From assembly GCA_003477305.1 (NCBI GenBank), contig DMTN01000051.1:37618-50171 (forward strand): a stretch of DNA of 12,554 bases, in the 5' to 3' direction. The position numbers were made by a program, and so were the translations under genes. Shown here in pieces: positions 1-6,774 of this stretch; the stretch's first letter is position 1, and each line of letters starts with the position of its first letter. This stretch comes from Acholeplasmatales bacterium (GTDB lineage: Bacteria; Bacillota_I; Bacilli_A; Izemoplasmatales; Hujiaoplasmataceae). The notes beneath the pieces were generated by a model. The model made no database searches and was not told the origin of the DNA. It saw only the letters and a program-made list of their open reading frames with translations.

Positions 1-288
1 CGTCCACAAGATCGAGGACAGCGACAGCATGACGATCCGCGCGAACCGATCGGTGCCGACCAGCACGATCAACAGATCGGCGATGCCGATCAGCACGAGG
101 CAAAGCGAAAAGATGGCGTTGACCGCGCCGACCGCGACGACCAGTTCGGGAGCTTCGGGAGAGATGAAGGAATACCAGTCCCATTGCGCTGGAATGAAAA
201 AATGCCAGATCCCGAACGCCGCCGTGGCGATGCTCGAAAACGCGACGATGAGGATGAAGAACTGTTTCTTCGTAGCTTCGATCAACAT
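1..288 (-). CDS. Small multi-helix membrane protein, C-terminus cut off by window edge
   Basis: The reading frame opens at an ATG whose complement lies at 286-288 and stays open for 96 codons to the window edge, so the C-terminus is missing. An AGGAGG ribosome binding site sits five bases before the ATG, which makes the start secure. The visible protein has a short charged N-terminus (MLIEATKK), a hydrophobic helix at about residues 10-33, a loop rich in Trp and aromatic residues (WDWYSFISPEAPE), a second long hydrophobic stretch at about 50-80 and the beginning of a third from about 87. This pattern resembles small DoxX-like or otherwise uncharacterised integral membrane proteins, but I do not recognise the family. 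It lies 119 bases downstream of the lipoprotein gene on the same strand and may be co-transcribed, since no T-rich terminator separates them. Confidence 0.75.
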   Translation of the reverse strand, partial: MLIEATKKQFFILIVAFSSIATAAFGIWHFFIPAQWDWYSFISPEAPELVVAVGAVNAIFSLCLVLIGIADLLIVLVGTDRFARIVMLSLSSILWT

Positions 289-330
289 CGTTTCCTCCTA
301 TGTTCCCGCCGAGACGGGACGATCCGAACG

Positions 331-350
331 GATTCCGCCCGATCGGAATC
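331..350. repeat. Inverted repeat between lipoprotein and membrane-protein genes
   Basis: GATTCCG and CGGAATC form perfect 7-base arms around a 6-base spacer. The repeat lies about 43 bases upstream of the membrane-protein start and has no T-run on the minus strand, so it is not an obvious terminator for the lipoprotein gene. It could be an operator or a structured part of the intergenic mRNA. No convincing promoter was seen next to it. Confidence 0.4.
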
Positions 351-365
351 AACCCTTTTCCGGAC

Positions 366-407
366 GCCGTTTCATCGTTGGTTCGTTGAATCACGCGATG
401 GAACGGC
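366..407 (-). other. Long stem-loop directly after the lipoprotein stop codon
   Basis: GCCGTTTCATCG at 366-377 pairs with CGATGGAACGGC at 396-407 over twelve positions with one mismatch (A against C in the minus-strand RNA), leaving an 18-base loop. The stem begins at the base after the TGA of the lipoprotein gene. There is no U-run after it in the minus-strand transcript, so intrinsic termination is doubtful. It may protect the 3' end of the lipoprotein mRNA or act as a processing signal. The pairing is seen in the sequence; the role is inferred. Confidence 0.4.
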
Positions 408-1799
408 TCACGGGTGATACGCGGATCCCCAGATGACCGTTTGCCCGCCCGTCGCCCAAGTCTCGTTCCATCCGACGGGCTTCGATGCGGCTTCGCAATT
501 GAGGATGACGCTCTCGATTCCATCGAACGCCTGGCGTCCGATCACGGTGACGCTCAGCGGGATGAATGCCGTATTCAGTCCGTCGCACTCCGCGAAGGCT
601 CTTGTTTCGATGGTCAGAACCCCGCTGGCAATGATCAACAGGCCGAGATGATTGTTGCCTTCAAACGCCGACGCCTTGATGACGCGGACGTGGATCGGGA
701 CGATATAGGTGGAATCCGTTTTGCCTCCTGGATAGAACACCAATTCGTCCAGTTCCTTTGTGAAAACCACGTTCTCGATCACGGCGAACGAATCGCTGCC
801 CTGGGAAACGGTGAAGACGGAAAGGCTGTCGCAGCCGGCGAACGCGCCAGCGCCGATGGCTGTGACGCTTGCCGGCAGTTCGATGCTCAGAAGTGCTGAA
901 TCATTCGAAAAAGCACCGTCATCGATTGTCTCGATGCTTTCCGAAAAGGTGACCGAACTGAGTCGGTCGCAATCGGAAAACGCTTCTTCGCCGATGTGTC
1001 CCACGCCCGCCTCAAGCACGATGGTTTCCAGCTTATCGCAGTCGTTGAACGCATACTCCGCGATGTCCCAGACGCCAGGGACGGTGAGATGGACCAAGGT
1101 ACGGTTGTGACGAAACGCTTGCGCAGCGATCTTCGTCACGCCGTCGATGATCCGGTATGTCTGTGCCGTGTTTGACGGCATATAAATCAAAAGTACATTG
1201 ATCGCACTGTCGTAAAGGACACCGTCCTGGAAAACATACCAGGGATTGTCGACGAACTCGATCTCCGTCAAATCGACGCAGCCGATGAAAGCCATGATGT
1301 CGATCGCTTGGACGTTCTCGCCGATGACGAGGGAAGCGAGCCGAATGCACCCTTCGAACACCCGCGCTTGGATCGTGATAACCTGCTCGGGAACGGTAAA
1401 GGACGTCAAACTTTCGCAGCCGTAGAAGGCTCCGGTCAACAAGCCCCAGATCGAGGCGGGAAGTTCGACGGTCGCGAGCGCACGCCAATGCGAGAATGCG
1501 TACGGCAGGATGGTGAGGACCCCTTCGGGAATCGTGACGGTCCGCGTTATGCCGTCGGCGGAATCGTATTTCGTACCGACGGCGGTGATCGGCCTGTCGT
1601 TATAGGTCGAAGGGACGACGATCGTTTCCTGGTCGATCAGATTGTCCAGGTAGACGGTATATGAGCCGGCGCCGTTCGCCTCGTAGATGAAGCCGTCTTC
1701 GTCGGTCATCGTAGGGATGTTCTTAACGCATCCGTTTATGACCAAGAACGCGCAGGCGAAAAGCAGGATGGAGATGGTGCGTTTTCCCAAGTGATTCAT
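408..1799 (-). CDS. BspA-like leucine-rich-repeat surface lipoprotein
   Basis: A 463-residue protein with a lipoprotein signal: positive residues (GKR) at 5-7, a hydrophobic core and a lipobox-like ING-C ending at Cys24, the likely lipidated residue. After a short segment (about 30-75) it consists of tandem BspA/LRR_5-type repeats of roughly 23 residues, each with the theme 'I...AF.GC..L..V.IP..V..I', for example AFYGCESLTSFTVP and AFSDCDRLSSVTFS. The C-terminus NETWATGGQTVIWG is a usual end of such repeat arrays. A longer frame starts eight codons upstream, but the ATG at 1799 is chosen because GGAGG stands just ahead of it and the signal peptide then begins normally. BspA-like proteins are often displayed on the cell surface and in some species bind host or matrix proteins; the ligand here is unknown. 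It is transcribed divergently from the glycosidase operon. Confidence 0.88.
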   Translation of the reverse strand: MNHLGKRTISILLFACAFLVINGCVKNIPTMTDEDGFIYEANGAGSYTVYLDNLIDQETIVVPSTYNDRPITAVGTKYDSADGITRTVTIPEGVLTILPYAFSHWRALATVELPASIWGLLTGAFYGCESLTSFTVPEQVITIQARVFEGCIRLASLVIGENVQAIDIMAFIGCVDLTEIEFVDNPWYVFQDGVLYDSAINVLLIYMPSNTAQTYRIIDGVTKIAAQAFRHNRTLVHLTVPGVWDIAEYAFNDCDKLETIVLEAGVGHIGEEAFSDCDRLSSVTFSESIETIDDGAFSNDSALLSIELPASVTAIGAGAFAGCDSLSVFTVSQGSDSFAVIENVVFTKELDELVFYPGGKTDSTYIVPIHVRVIKASAFEGNNHLGLLIIASGVLTIETRAFAECDGLNTAFIPLSVTVIGRQAFDGIESVILNCEAASKPVGWNETWATGGQTVIWGSAYHP

Positions 1800-1839
1800 A
1801 AGGACCTCCGCAGGTGGATTCACGAAGAATCAATCATCT

Positions 1840-1860
1840 CGGTGTACGGTTCGCACACCG
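1840..1860. repeat. Imperfect inverted repeat in the lipoprotein 5' leader
   Basis: CGGTGT-A-CG and CG-C-ACACCG flank a three-base centre GTT, giving 8 paired positions per arm with one mismatch. It is 41-61 bases upstream of the lipoprotein ATG. It could be a regulator binding site or a hairpin in the leader RNA. No function can be assigned from sequence alone. Confidence 0.4.
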
Positions 1861-1947
1861 CGAAGCGGTCGATGATCGATCGTGTTTTAAACTTCGAGTC
1901 TTCCAATCGTCAACCATGATAACGATATGGGCTTTCCCTTACGTTTC

Positions 1948-1976
1948 ATTTTATTGCTTCTTCCCGAAGAATGCAA
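1948..1976 (-). promoter_or_regulatory. Possible promoter for the lipoprotein gene
   Basis: On the minus strand a -10-like TAAAAT (1948-1953) lies 17 bases after TTGCAT (1971-1976), which keeps only the TTG of a -35 consensus. The spacer holds the inverted repeat TTCTTC-CC-GAAGAA (1958-1971), which overlaps the first base of the -35 box and could be an operator. Start of transcription would be near 1941, leaving a leader of about 140 bases. A nearer alternative, TTGACG with a poor -10, exists at about 1890-1915. Confidence 0.35.
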
Positions 1977-2110
1977 TCGTCCACTGCGAACTTGCATCGA
2001 AAAAGACGAAATATCCCGTTCCCGCATCCGCCCTCAACCTCCCCGGATGCGTCGCGGGTTCTTCTTCGTCGAAAAGGCATGCGATTCTCAACGTCGTTTC
2101 AGCCCAGGAA

Positions 2111-2119
2111 TGATATAAT
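2111..2119 (+). promoter_or_regulatory. Extended -10 promoter of the glycosidase operon
   Basis: TGATATAAT is a TGn-extended perfect -10 hexamer. No good -35 box is found 16-18 bases upstream, which is normal for extended -10 promoters. Transcription would start near 2126, giving a leader of about 80 bases that contains a small GC-rich hairpin (CGGCG...CGCCG, about 2142-2157). Confidence 0.55.
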
Positions 2120-2207
2120 AAGAAAGCGTCGCGGTGTTTGCGGCGGTCTCGCGCCGTTTGAAACCCGGCTTTATACACCCCCCATCTAAGAAAGGCAGGT
2201 GAATGTC

Positions 2208-3242
2208 ATGCCATTCCGACCGAACGCAATGCGTATCGGAATCCTCGGCTTCTATATCATCCTCTTCAGTTTTACGACATTCGTCCTGCTCTACCAGTTC
2301 GTCATCCCCCACGGCGGGATCGTCATCACCGATCCGGTGATCACGACGACGATTACGACGACAATCACTTCGAGCGGTCCGGTCACGACGGTCACGACCG
2401 AGGGCGGCACGACGTCCGTCGTTCCGGGCACCACCACCGAACAGACAACGACCGAACCCGTGACGACGACCACCGCCGGGCTCGCATATCCCGGCACCGT
2501 GCCGGCAGTGCTTACGGCCGGAACCGTCATCGGCACCTATGAAAGCGAGACGGTCCTGCTCACCCTCTATCAGATCCGCGCGACGAACTCCGACGTCTAC
2601 GTCGCCGACGTCGTCGTCGAAAGCGCCTACGAGATCCTCGGCGCGTTCGCCTACAACACCTTCGGCGGCACGAACATCGTCGAGACGGTCTCGACGATGG
2701 CCAACAACCACGACGCCGTCTTCGCCATCAATTCCGATTATGCCAGCCACTACAGCACCGGCTTCGTCATCCGCAACGGTGCGATCCTGCGCTCGACGGT
2801 CTCGAACCGGAGCGCGGTCGCCCTCCTCTCCGACGGCACCGTGATCACCCTCAAGGAAGCCGATACCACCGTTCAGGCGGTGTTCGACGATGGGGCTTGG
2901 CAACTCTGGTCCTTTGGACCGATCCTCGTCCAAAACGGCGTCATGGTCGCAAGCGTCAACGACGGACTCGCACGCGATGCCGTGAACAATCCGCGGTCGG
3001 GATTCGGCGCCGTCGGCACGAACCATTTCATGTTCGTCACCGTCGACGGCCGCACGGATGCCTCGCATGGCGCCGACATCGAAGAATTCGCCTGGATCAT
3101 GATCTCGCTCGGCTGCGTCACCGCCTACAACTTCGACGGCGGCGGATCGGCCACGATGTGGTTCGACGGCGCCGTCGTCAACAAGCCCAGCGAAGGCACG
3201 GAACGAAAGGTGGGAGACTGTGTCTACATCCGCAGAACGTAA
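2208..3242 (+). CDS. Membrane-anchored phosphodiester glycosidase (NAGPA-family domain)
   Basis: A 344-residue protein with an N-terminal anchor helix (about 9-33), a Thr-rich, flexible linker (about 41-90) and a C-terminal domain of the phosphodiester glycosidase family (NAGPA, PF09992). Family marks include AINSDYAS, RNGAILRS, LLSDGTV, FGPILVQNG, RSGFGAVGTNHFMFVTVDGR and the hallmark NFDGGGSAT at 308-316, followed by the usual NKPSEGTER...D...Y end. The family includes the enzyme that uncovers mannose-6-phosphate in animals and bacterial enzymes that cleave sugar-1-phosphodiester bonds of surface polymers; the exact substrate here is unknown. The anchor implies that the domain faces the outside. 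A GTG at 2199 could also start the frame, but AGGTGA lies eight bases before the ATG at 2208, so that start is preferred. It overlaps the next gene by 23 bases. Confidence 0.88.
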   Translation: MPFRPNAMRIGILGFYIILFSFTTFVLLYQFVIPHGGIVITDPVITTTITTTITSSGPVTTVTTEGGTTSVVPGTTTEQTTTEPVTTTTAGLAYPGTVPAVLTAGTVIGTYESETVLLTLYQIRATNSDVYVADVVVESAYEILGAFAYNTFGGTNIVETVSTMANNHDAVFAINSDYASHYSTGFVIRNGAILRSTVSNRSAVALLSDGTVITLKEADTTVQAVFDDGAWQLWSFGPILVQNGVMVASVNDGLARDAVNNPRSGFGAVGTNHFMFVTVDGRTDASHGADIEEFAWIMISLGCVTAYNFDGGGSATMWFDGAVVNKPSEGTERKVGDCVYIRRT

Positions 3243-3624
3243 GATCCTCATCAAAGATGCGCTCCGGGGACTGTACTTCGCCATTTTCCTGGTCGTCTTC
3301 AACCTCGTCTACGGCATCTTCGCCCACGGCGTAAGGTCGGTATACATGCAGACGGCGTTCCTCGTCCCGCTCGTCGGCGGAAGTCTGGTCTCGCTTCTGC
3401 TTTTCATCTTGCCGTATCCCGGCGCGATCGTCCGCGCGATCTGGCCGATGGGTCTTGCGACCCTCTCCGTCGGATTTTTGCTGCATGGCGTCTTCGACAT
3501 CTACGGCACGGAGGAGGAACTCGTCAACGTCTTCTTCTACGCCGGCGTGATCATTCTTTCCGTTACTTTCGTCTTATACATCATCCAACTCGTCCGATCC
3601 TTGAAAACGAAGCCGCATTTGTGA
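3220..3624 (+). CDS. Four-helix integral membrane protein of unknown function
   Basis: A 134-residue protein with a basic N-terminus (AERKILIKDALR) and four predicted membrane helices at about 15-34, 44-64, 68-93 and 102-126, ending in a basic tail (RSLKTKPHL). The start is GTG, because no later Met occurs before residue 43; AAAGGTGGGAG just upstream acts as ribosome binding site and lies inside the glycosidase gene, so the two are probably translationally coupled. The following glycosyltransferase starts ten bases after its stop. I do not recognise a family. The context suggests a partner in sugar-lipid handling, for instance a scaffold or flippase helper, but that is inference from position only. 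Confidence 0.8.
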   Translation: MSTSAERKILIKDALRGLYFAIFLVVFNLVYGIFAHGVRSVYMQTAFLVPLVGGSLVSLLLFILPYPGAIVRAIWPMGLATLSVGFLLHGVFDIYGTEEELVNVFFYAGVIILSVTFVLYIIQLVRSLKTKPHL

Positions 3625-3633
3625 GGTCGCATC

Positions 3634-4683
3634 ATGAACGTCATCCTCATCCCAGCGTATCAGCCGGATGAAAAACTCGATCGTTTGGTCGACGAACTGA
3701 TCGCCTTGAAAAGCGGTCCGATCGTCGTCGTCGACGACGGCAGCGACCCCTCCTGCGCGCCGGTCTTTTCCGCCGTTGCGGCATCCGGATGCATCGTCTT
3801 GCGTCATCCCCTCAACCAGGGCAAAGGCGCCGCCATCAAGACCGGCATCCGTTACGCTGCCGACCATTTTCCGGATGCTTCCGGATATGTCACCTGCGAC
3901 GCCGACGGCCAACACCGCCCAAGCGACATCCTGCGCGTCGGCCAGTCGCTCGACGCGCATCCGGACGCGCTCGTCCTCGGATCGCGCGATTTCAGCGGCC
4001 CGGACGTGCCGAGAAACAGTCGGCTCGGGAACCGCTTCTCCTCCTGGTTCTTCAAACTGTCGACCGGGTTGGTCTGCGGCGATACGCAGACCGGGCTCCG
4101 CGGCATTCCCAAAAACCTGACCGATGCGGCGCTGTCGCTTTCGGAAAACCGCTACGACTACGAGATGACCTTCCTCCTCACGACCGCGAAGGCCGGCGTT
4201 ATGCTCCTTCTAGTCCCGATCGAGACCGTCTATCTCGACCAGAACGCGTCGTCCCATTTCCGCCCGTTCGTCGATTCCGTCCGCATCTACCGTCAGCCGA
4301 TCCGCTTCCTGCTCGCATCGATTTTGTCCACCATCGTCGACCTTCTCCTTTTCGATCTCTTCACGCATCTGCTCGAGGGTCCCGTCGTCCGGATCATCGT
4401 GATTGCGACCGTCGTCGCCAGGGTCGTTTCAGGGGTTCTCAACTTCCTGTTGAACCGGCACTGGAGTTTCCGCAATCCAGGCTCGATCCGCCGCCAGTTT
4501 CTGCGCTATTTCGCCTTGTATCTGGCACAACTTTTGCTCTCCGCCGCATTCGTCGCCCTGCTTTCCTTCCTCCCCGTCAGCCACACCCTGGTCAAGGCGC
4601 TGATCGACGGGACGCTGTTCTTCGGAAGTTACTTCGTCCAGAAGCGCTGGGTCTTCAAACGGCCGGCGATGAAGCGGGACTGA
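3634..4683 (+). CDS. Bifunctional family 2 glycosyltransferase / GtrA-like membrane protein
   Basis: A 349-residue fusion. Residues 1-215 form a GT-A glycosyltransferase of the dolichyl-phosphate-mannose/glucose synthase type: PAYQPD at 7-12, VVDDGS at 32-37, NQGKGAAIKTG at 61-71, the metal-binding DAD at 89-91 in DADGQHR, GSRDF at 116-120, GDTQTGLRG at 149-157 and RYDYEM. Residues about 220-345 are a GtrA-like domain with four membrane helices and the family-typical FLLNRHWSFR and QKRWVFKR motifs. Such enzymes load a sugar from a nucleotide onto polyprenyl phosphate in the cytoplasm, and GtrA domains are thought to move the product across the membrane. The ATG has GAGGT upstream. It is the last gene of the operon, and a strong terminator follows 18 bases after the stop. 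The sugar cannot be told from the sequence. Confidence 0.9.
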   Translation: MNVILIPAYQPDEKLDRLVDELIALKSGPIVVVDDGSDPSCAPVFSAVAASGCIVLRHPLNQGKGAAIKTGIRYAADHFPDASGYVTCDADGQHRPSDILRVGQSLDAHPDALVLGSRDFSGPDVPRNSRLGNRFSSWFFKLSTGLVCGDTQTGLRGIPKNLTDAALSLSENRYDYEMTFLLTTAKAGVMLLLVPIETVYLDQNASSHFRPFVDSVRIYRQPIRFLLASILSTIVDLLLFDLFTHLLEGPVVRIIVIATVVARVVSGVLNFLLNRHWSFRNPGSIRRQFLRYFALYLAQLLLSAAFVALLSFLPVSHTLVKALIDGTLFFGSYFVQKRWVFKRPAMKRD

Positions 4684-4700
4684 ACCGGACCGAACCAACC

Positions 4701-4738
4701 AAAAACCGGGTTTGCCTCTTGGCATTCCCGGTTTTTTT
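4701..4738. terminator. Bidirectional intrinsic terminator between the glycosyltransferase gene and htpG
   Basis: AAAAACCGGG (4701-4710) pairs with CCCGGTTTTT (4727-4736), with an inner TGCC-TCTT-GGCA hairpin. Seven T bases end the plus-strand side and five A bases at 4701-4705 give a U-run for the minus-strand transcript. It therefore stops both the converging glycosyltransferase operon and htpG. Confidence 0.93.
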
Positions 4739-4751
4739 GATTTGGATGAAC

Positions 4752-6665
4752 TTACTGGGCCGCCTTGATCATCAGGCGGACCATCTTGTCGGCGAATCCG
4801 ACCGGATCCTTGACGGCGATGCCTTCGATCAGGAGGGCCTGGTCGTAAAGGATCCAGGCATAGTCGGAAAGCAGATCCTTGTCGTTATTGAACACCTTTC
4901 CGACCGCCGCGAAGAGCGGATGGTTCGGGTTGATCTCGAGGATCTTGTCGGCCTTCATGTCCTTGTCGCCGGGCATCTGGCTGATGACCTTCTCCATTTC
5001 AAAGGAGAGACCTTCGCCGGAGACGAGGCAGACCGGGGAGTCGGAGAGGCGGGTGGACAGCTTGACTTCCTTGACTTCGTCCTTCAGGATTTCCTGGATC
5101 GCGGCGAGGAGGTCCTTGCTTTCGCCTTCCTTCGACTTGATCGCTTCTTTCTCGGCGTCGTCGAGGAGGTCGAGGTCGCCCTGGTTGATCGACTTGAATT
5201 CGTGCTTGTCGTACTCACGCAGGATCTGGATCATGAATTCGTCGATGTCGTCGGAGAGCACGAGGACGTCGAAGCCCTTCTTCTTCAGGATGTCCATCTG
5301 GGGCGAGACCTTGACCTGGTCCTTGTTGGGGGCGGAGGCGAAGTAGATGTCCTTTTGACCTTCCGGCATCTTCTCGACGTATTCCTTCAAGGTGACCGGC
5401 TTGTCCTGATTCACGGTCGCAAACAGGACGAGGTCCTTCAAGAGGTCCTTCTTCTCGCCGAAGCCGTCGTAGACGCCGTATTTGAGGTTGACGCCGAATT
5501 CTTTCCAGAACTTCTCGTATTTCTCGCGTTCGTTCTTGAGCGTCTTCTCGAGTTCGGCGAGGACCTTCTTTTCAAGGTTTGCGGCGATTTTCTTGAGCTG
5601 GCGGTCGTGCTGCAGGATTTCCCGCGAGATGTTGAGCGAGAGATCCGGGGAGACGACGAGGCCTTTCACGAAACGCAGGTAGTCGGGGACGAGTTCCTTG
5701 CACTTGTCCATCACGAAGACGCCTTTGGCATAGAGCTGGAGGCCTTTTTCATACTTTTCGGAATAGAGATTGTAAGGCGCCTTGGCGGGGATGAAGACGA
5801 TCGACTTGTAGGTGATCGCGCCTTCGACGTCGGTCCACACGGTGAAGGCGGGATCGTCATAGTCGGCGTACTGCGACTTGTAGAACTCGGCGAGTTCGTT
5901 GTCCTTCAGCTCGGCCTTGTTCTTGTTCCAGATCGGGGTCATCGAGTTGAGTGTTTCGCGCTCCGTGACGGTGTCGAACTTGTCCTCGATCTCCTTGCCT
6001 TCCTTGTCCTTCTTCGGAATCTGCTTCTCGCGGTCCATGCGGATCGGATAGCGGACGTAGTCGGAATACTTCTTCACGAGTTTGCCGATCTTCCAGTCGT
6101 CGAGGAACTCGGAATAATTCTCCTCGTCTTCGTCCTTGCGCAGATGCAGGGTGATCTCGGTGCCGCGCGCGGTCCTTCCGCTTTCTTCGATCGTATAGGT
6201 GTCTTCGCCTTCCGAGGTCCAGCGGTAGCTTTTCTCGCTAATGGCCGACTTCGATTCGACGACGACCTTGGTCGAGACCATGAAGGCGGAATAGAAGCCG
6301 ACGCCGAACTGGCCGATCAAATCGGCGGTCGCCGCCTGCTTGTCCTTCAGGGTCTGGAGAAATTCGAGCGTGCCCGACTTCGCGATCGTGCCGAGATTGC
6401 TGACGAGTTCGTCATAGGTCATGCCCATGCCGTTGTCGGTGATCGTGATCGTCCGCTTCTTCTTGTCGAAGGCGATGCCGATTTCATAATCGTTCGTCTT
6501 TTCGAGCTTGTCGTCGGTGAGCGAGGTCAGGTGATACCGGTCGATCGCGTCCGAGGCGTTTGAAATGAGTTCTCTTAAGAAGATTTCCTTGTTGGTGTAG
6601 ATCGAGTTGATCATGAGATGCAGGAGCCGTTTCGACTCGGTTTTGAATTCCATTTTTTCCTTCAT
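4752..6665 (-). CDS. htpG: Molecular chaperone HtpG (Hsp90)
   Basis: A 637-residue ATP-dependent cytosolic chaperone that dimerises and helps fold or remodel client proteins. Length is within the usual bacterial range. The N-terminal GHKL ATPase domain carries LRELISNASDA (28-40 region) with the catalytic Glu32 and Asn36, DNGMGM at 77-82, GTIAKSG at 92-98 and GQFGVGFYSAFMV at 118-130. The middle domain holds the SLNISREILQ motif around residue 350, and the C-terminal dimerisation domain ends without an EEVD tail, as expected for bacteria. The ATG at 6665 has GGAGGA seven bases upstream. It stands alone, with a consensus promoter and CIRCE-like operator upstream and a bidirectional terminator downstream. 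Heat-shock control by HrcA is inferred from that operator; in Bacillus subtilis htpG is not HrcA-controlled. Confidence 0.98.
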   Translation of the reverse strand: MKEKMEFKTESKRLLHLMINSIYTNKEIFLRELISNASDAIDRYHLTSLTDDKLEKTNDYEIGIAFDKKKRTITITDNGMGMTYDELVSNLGTIAKSGTLEFLQTLKDKQAATADLIGQFGVGFYSAFMVSTKVVVESKSAISEKSYRWTSEGEDTYTIEESGRTARGTEITLHLRKDEDEENYSEFLDDWKIGKLVKKYSDYVRYPIRMDREKQIPKKDKEGKEIEDKFDTVTERETLNSMTPIWNKNKAELKDNELAEFYKSQYADYDDPAFTVWTDVEGAITYKSIVFIPAKAPYNLYSEKYEKGLQLYAKGVFVMDKCKELVPDYLRFVKGLVVSPDLSLNISREILQHDRQLKKIAANLEKKVLAELEKTLKNEREKYEKFWKEFGVNLKYGVYDGFGEKKDLLKDLVLFATVNQDKPVTLKEYVEKMPEGQKDIYFASAPNKDQVKVSPQMDILKKKGFDVLVLSDDIDEFMIQILREYDKHEFKSINQGDLDLLDDAEKEAIKSKEGESKDLLAAIQEILKDEVKEVKLSTRLSDSPVCLVSGEGLSFEMEKVISQMPGDKDMKADKILEINPNHPLFAAVGKVFNNDKDLLSDYAWILYDQALLIEGIAVKDPVGFADKMVRLMIKAAQ

Positions 6666-6703
6666 GTGTGATTCCTCCGGTTATCGATTGATTTCACGTG
6701 ATT

Positions 6704-6732
6704 ATTATACAAAAAACCGTTAGCAGAGTCAA
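6704..6732 (-). promoter_or_regulatory. htpG promoter, near-consensus sigma-A type
   Basis: On the minus strand TTGACT (6727-6732) and a perfect TATAAT (6704-6709) are separated by 17 bases. Transcription would start near 6697, about 32 bases before the htpG ATG. The -35 hexamer lies inside the CIRCE-like inverted repeat, so repressor and RNA polymerase would compete for the same DNA. Confidence 0.85.
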
Positions 6733-6746
6733 GCATAGAGTGCTAA
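6720..6746 (-). promoter_or_regulatory. CIRCE-like HrcA operator in front of htpG
   Basis: Read on the minus strand, the element is TTAGCACTC, nine bases, then CTCTGCTAA. The first half matches the CIRCE consensus (TTAGCACTC-N9-GAGTGCTAA) at all nine positions and the spacing is exact; the second half has CTC in place of GAG and so matches at six of nine. The outer arms extend to perfect 10-base repeats, ACCGTTAGCA (6716-6725) and TGCTAACGGT (6741-6750). HrcA repression is inferred; hrcA itself is not in the window. Confidence 0.75.
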
Positions 6747-6774
6747 CGGTATGTATTTTTTACAAAAATGACAC

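Larger units (their letters stand above)
1800..2207. other. 408-base divergent intergenic region without a supported gene
   Basis: The stretch separates two divergent genes and is richer in A and T than its surroundings. It holds the lipoprotein ribosome binding site, the 1840-1860 inverted repeat, a possible minus-strand promoter, the plus-strand extended -10 at 2111-2119 and the AGGTGA ribosome binding site of the glycosidase gene. Short open frames are present on both strands but none shows a family motif or a convincing composition. Confidence 0.6.

Noticed and set aside
1887..2027. A 46-residue minus-strand frame beginning at an ATG with GGGGAGG upstream, in the divergent intergenic region
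   Set aside because: It is basic and Ser-rich with no family likeness, the GGGGAGG lies rather far from the ATG and it overlaps the likely lipoprotein promoter. A small peptide cannot be excluded but is not supported.
2088..3302. A 404-residue open frame on the minus strand opposite the glycosidase gene
   Set aside because: It is antisense to a gene with clear family motifs and is very rich in Asp, Gly and Arg, the usual mark of an antisense shadow.
3789..6563. A 924-residue open frame on the plus strand across the glycosyltransferase gene and htpG
   Set aside because: It is out of frame with the glycosyltransferase and antisense to the clear htpG gene, crosses the terminator at 4701-4738 and shows only Arg/Asp/Val/Leu-rich shadow composition. 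GC-rich codon bias explains its length.
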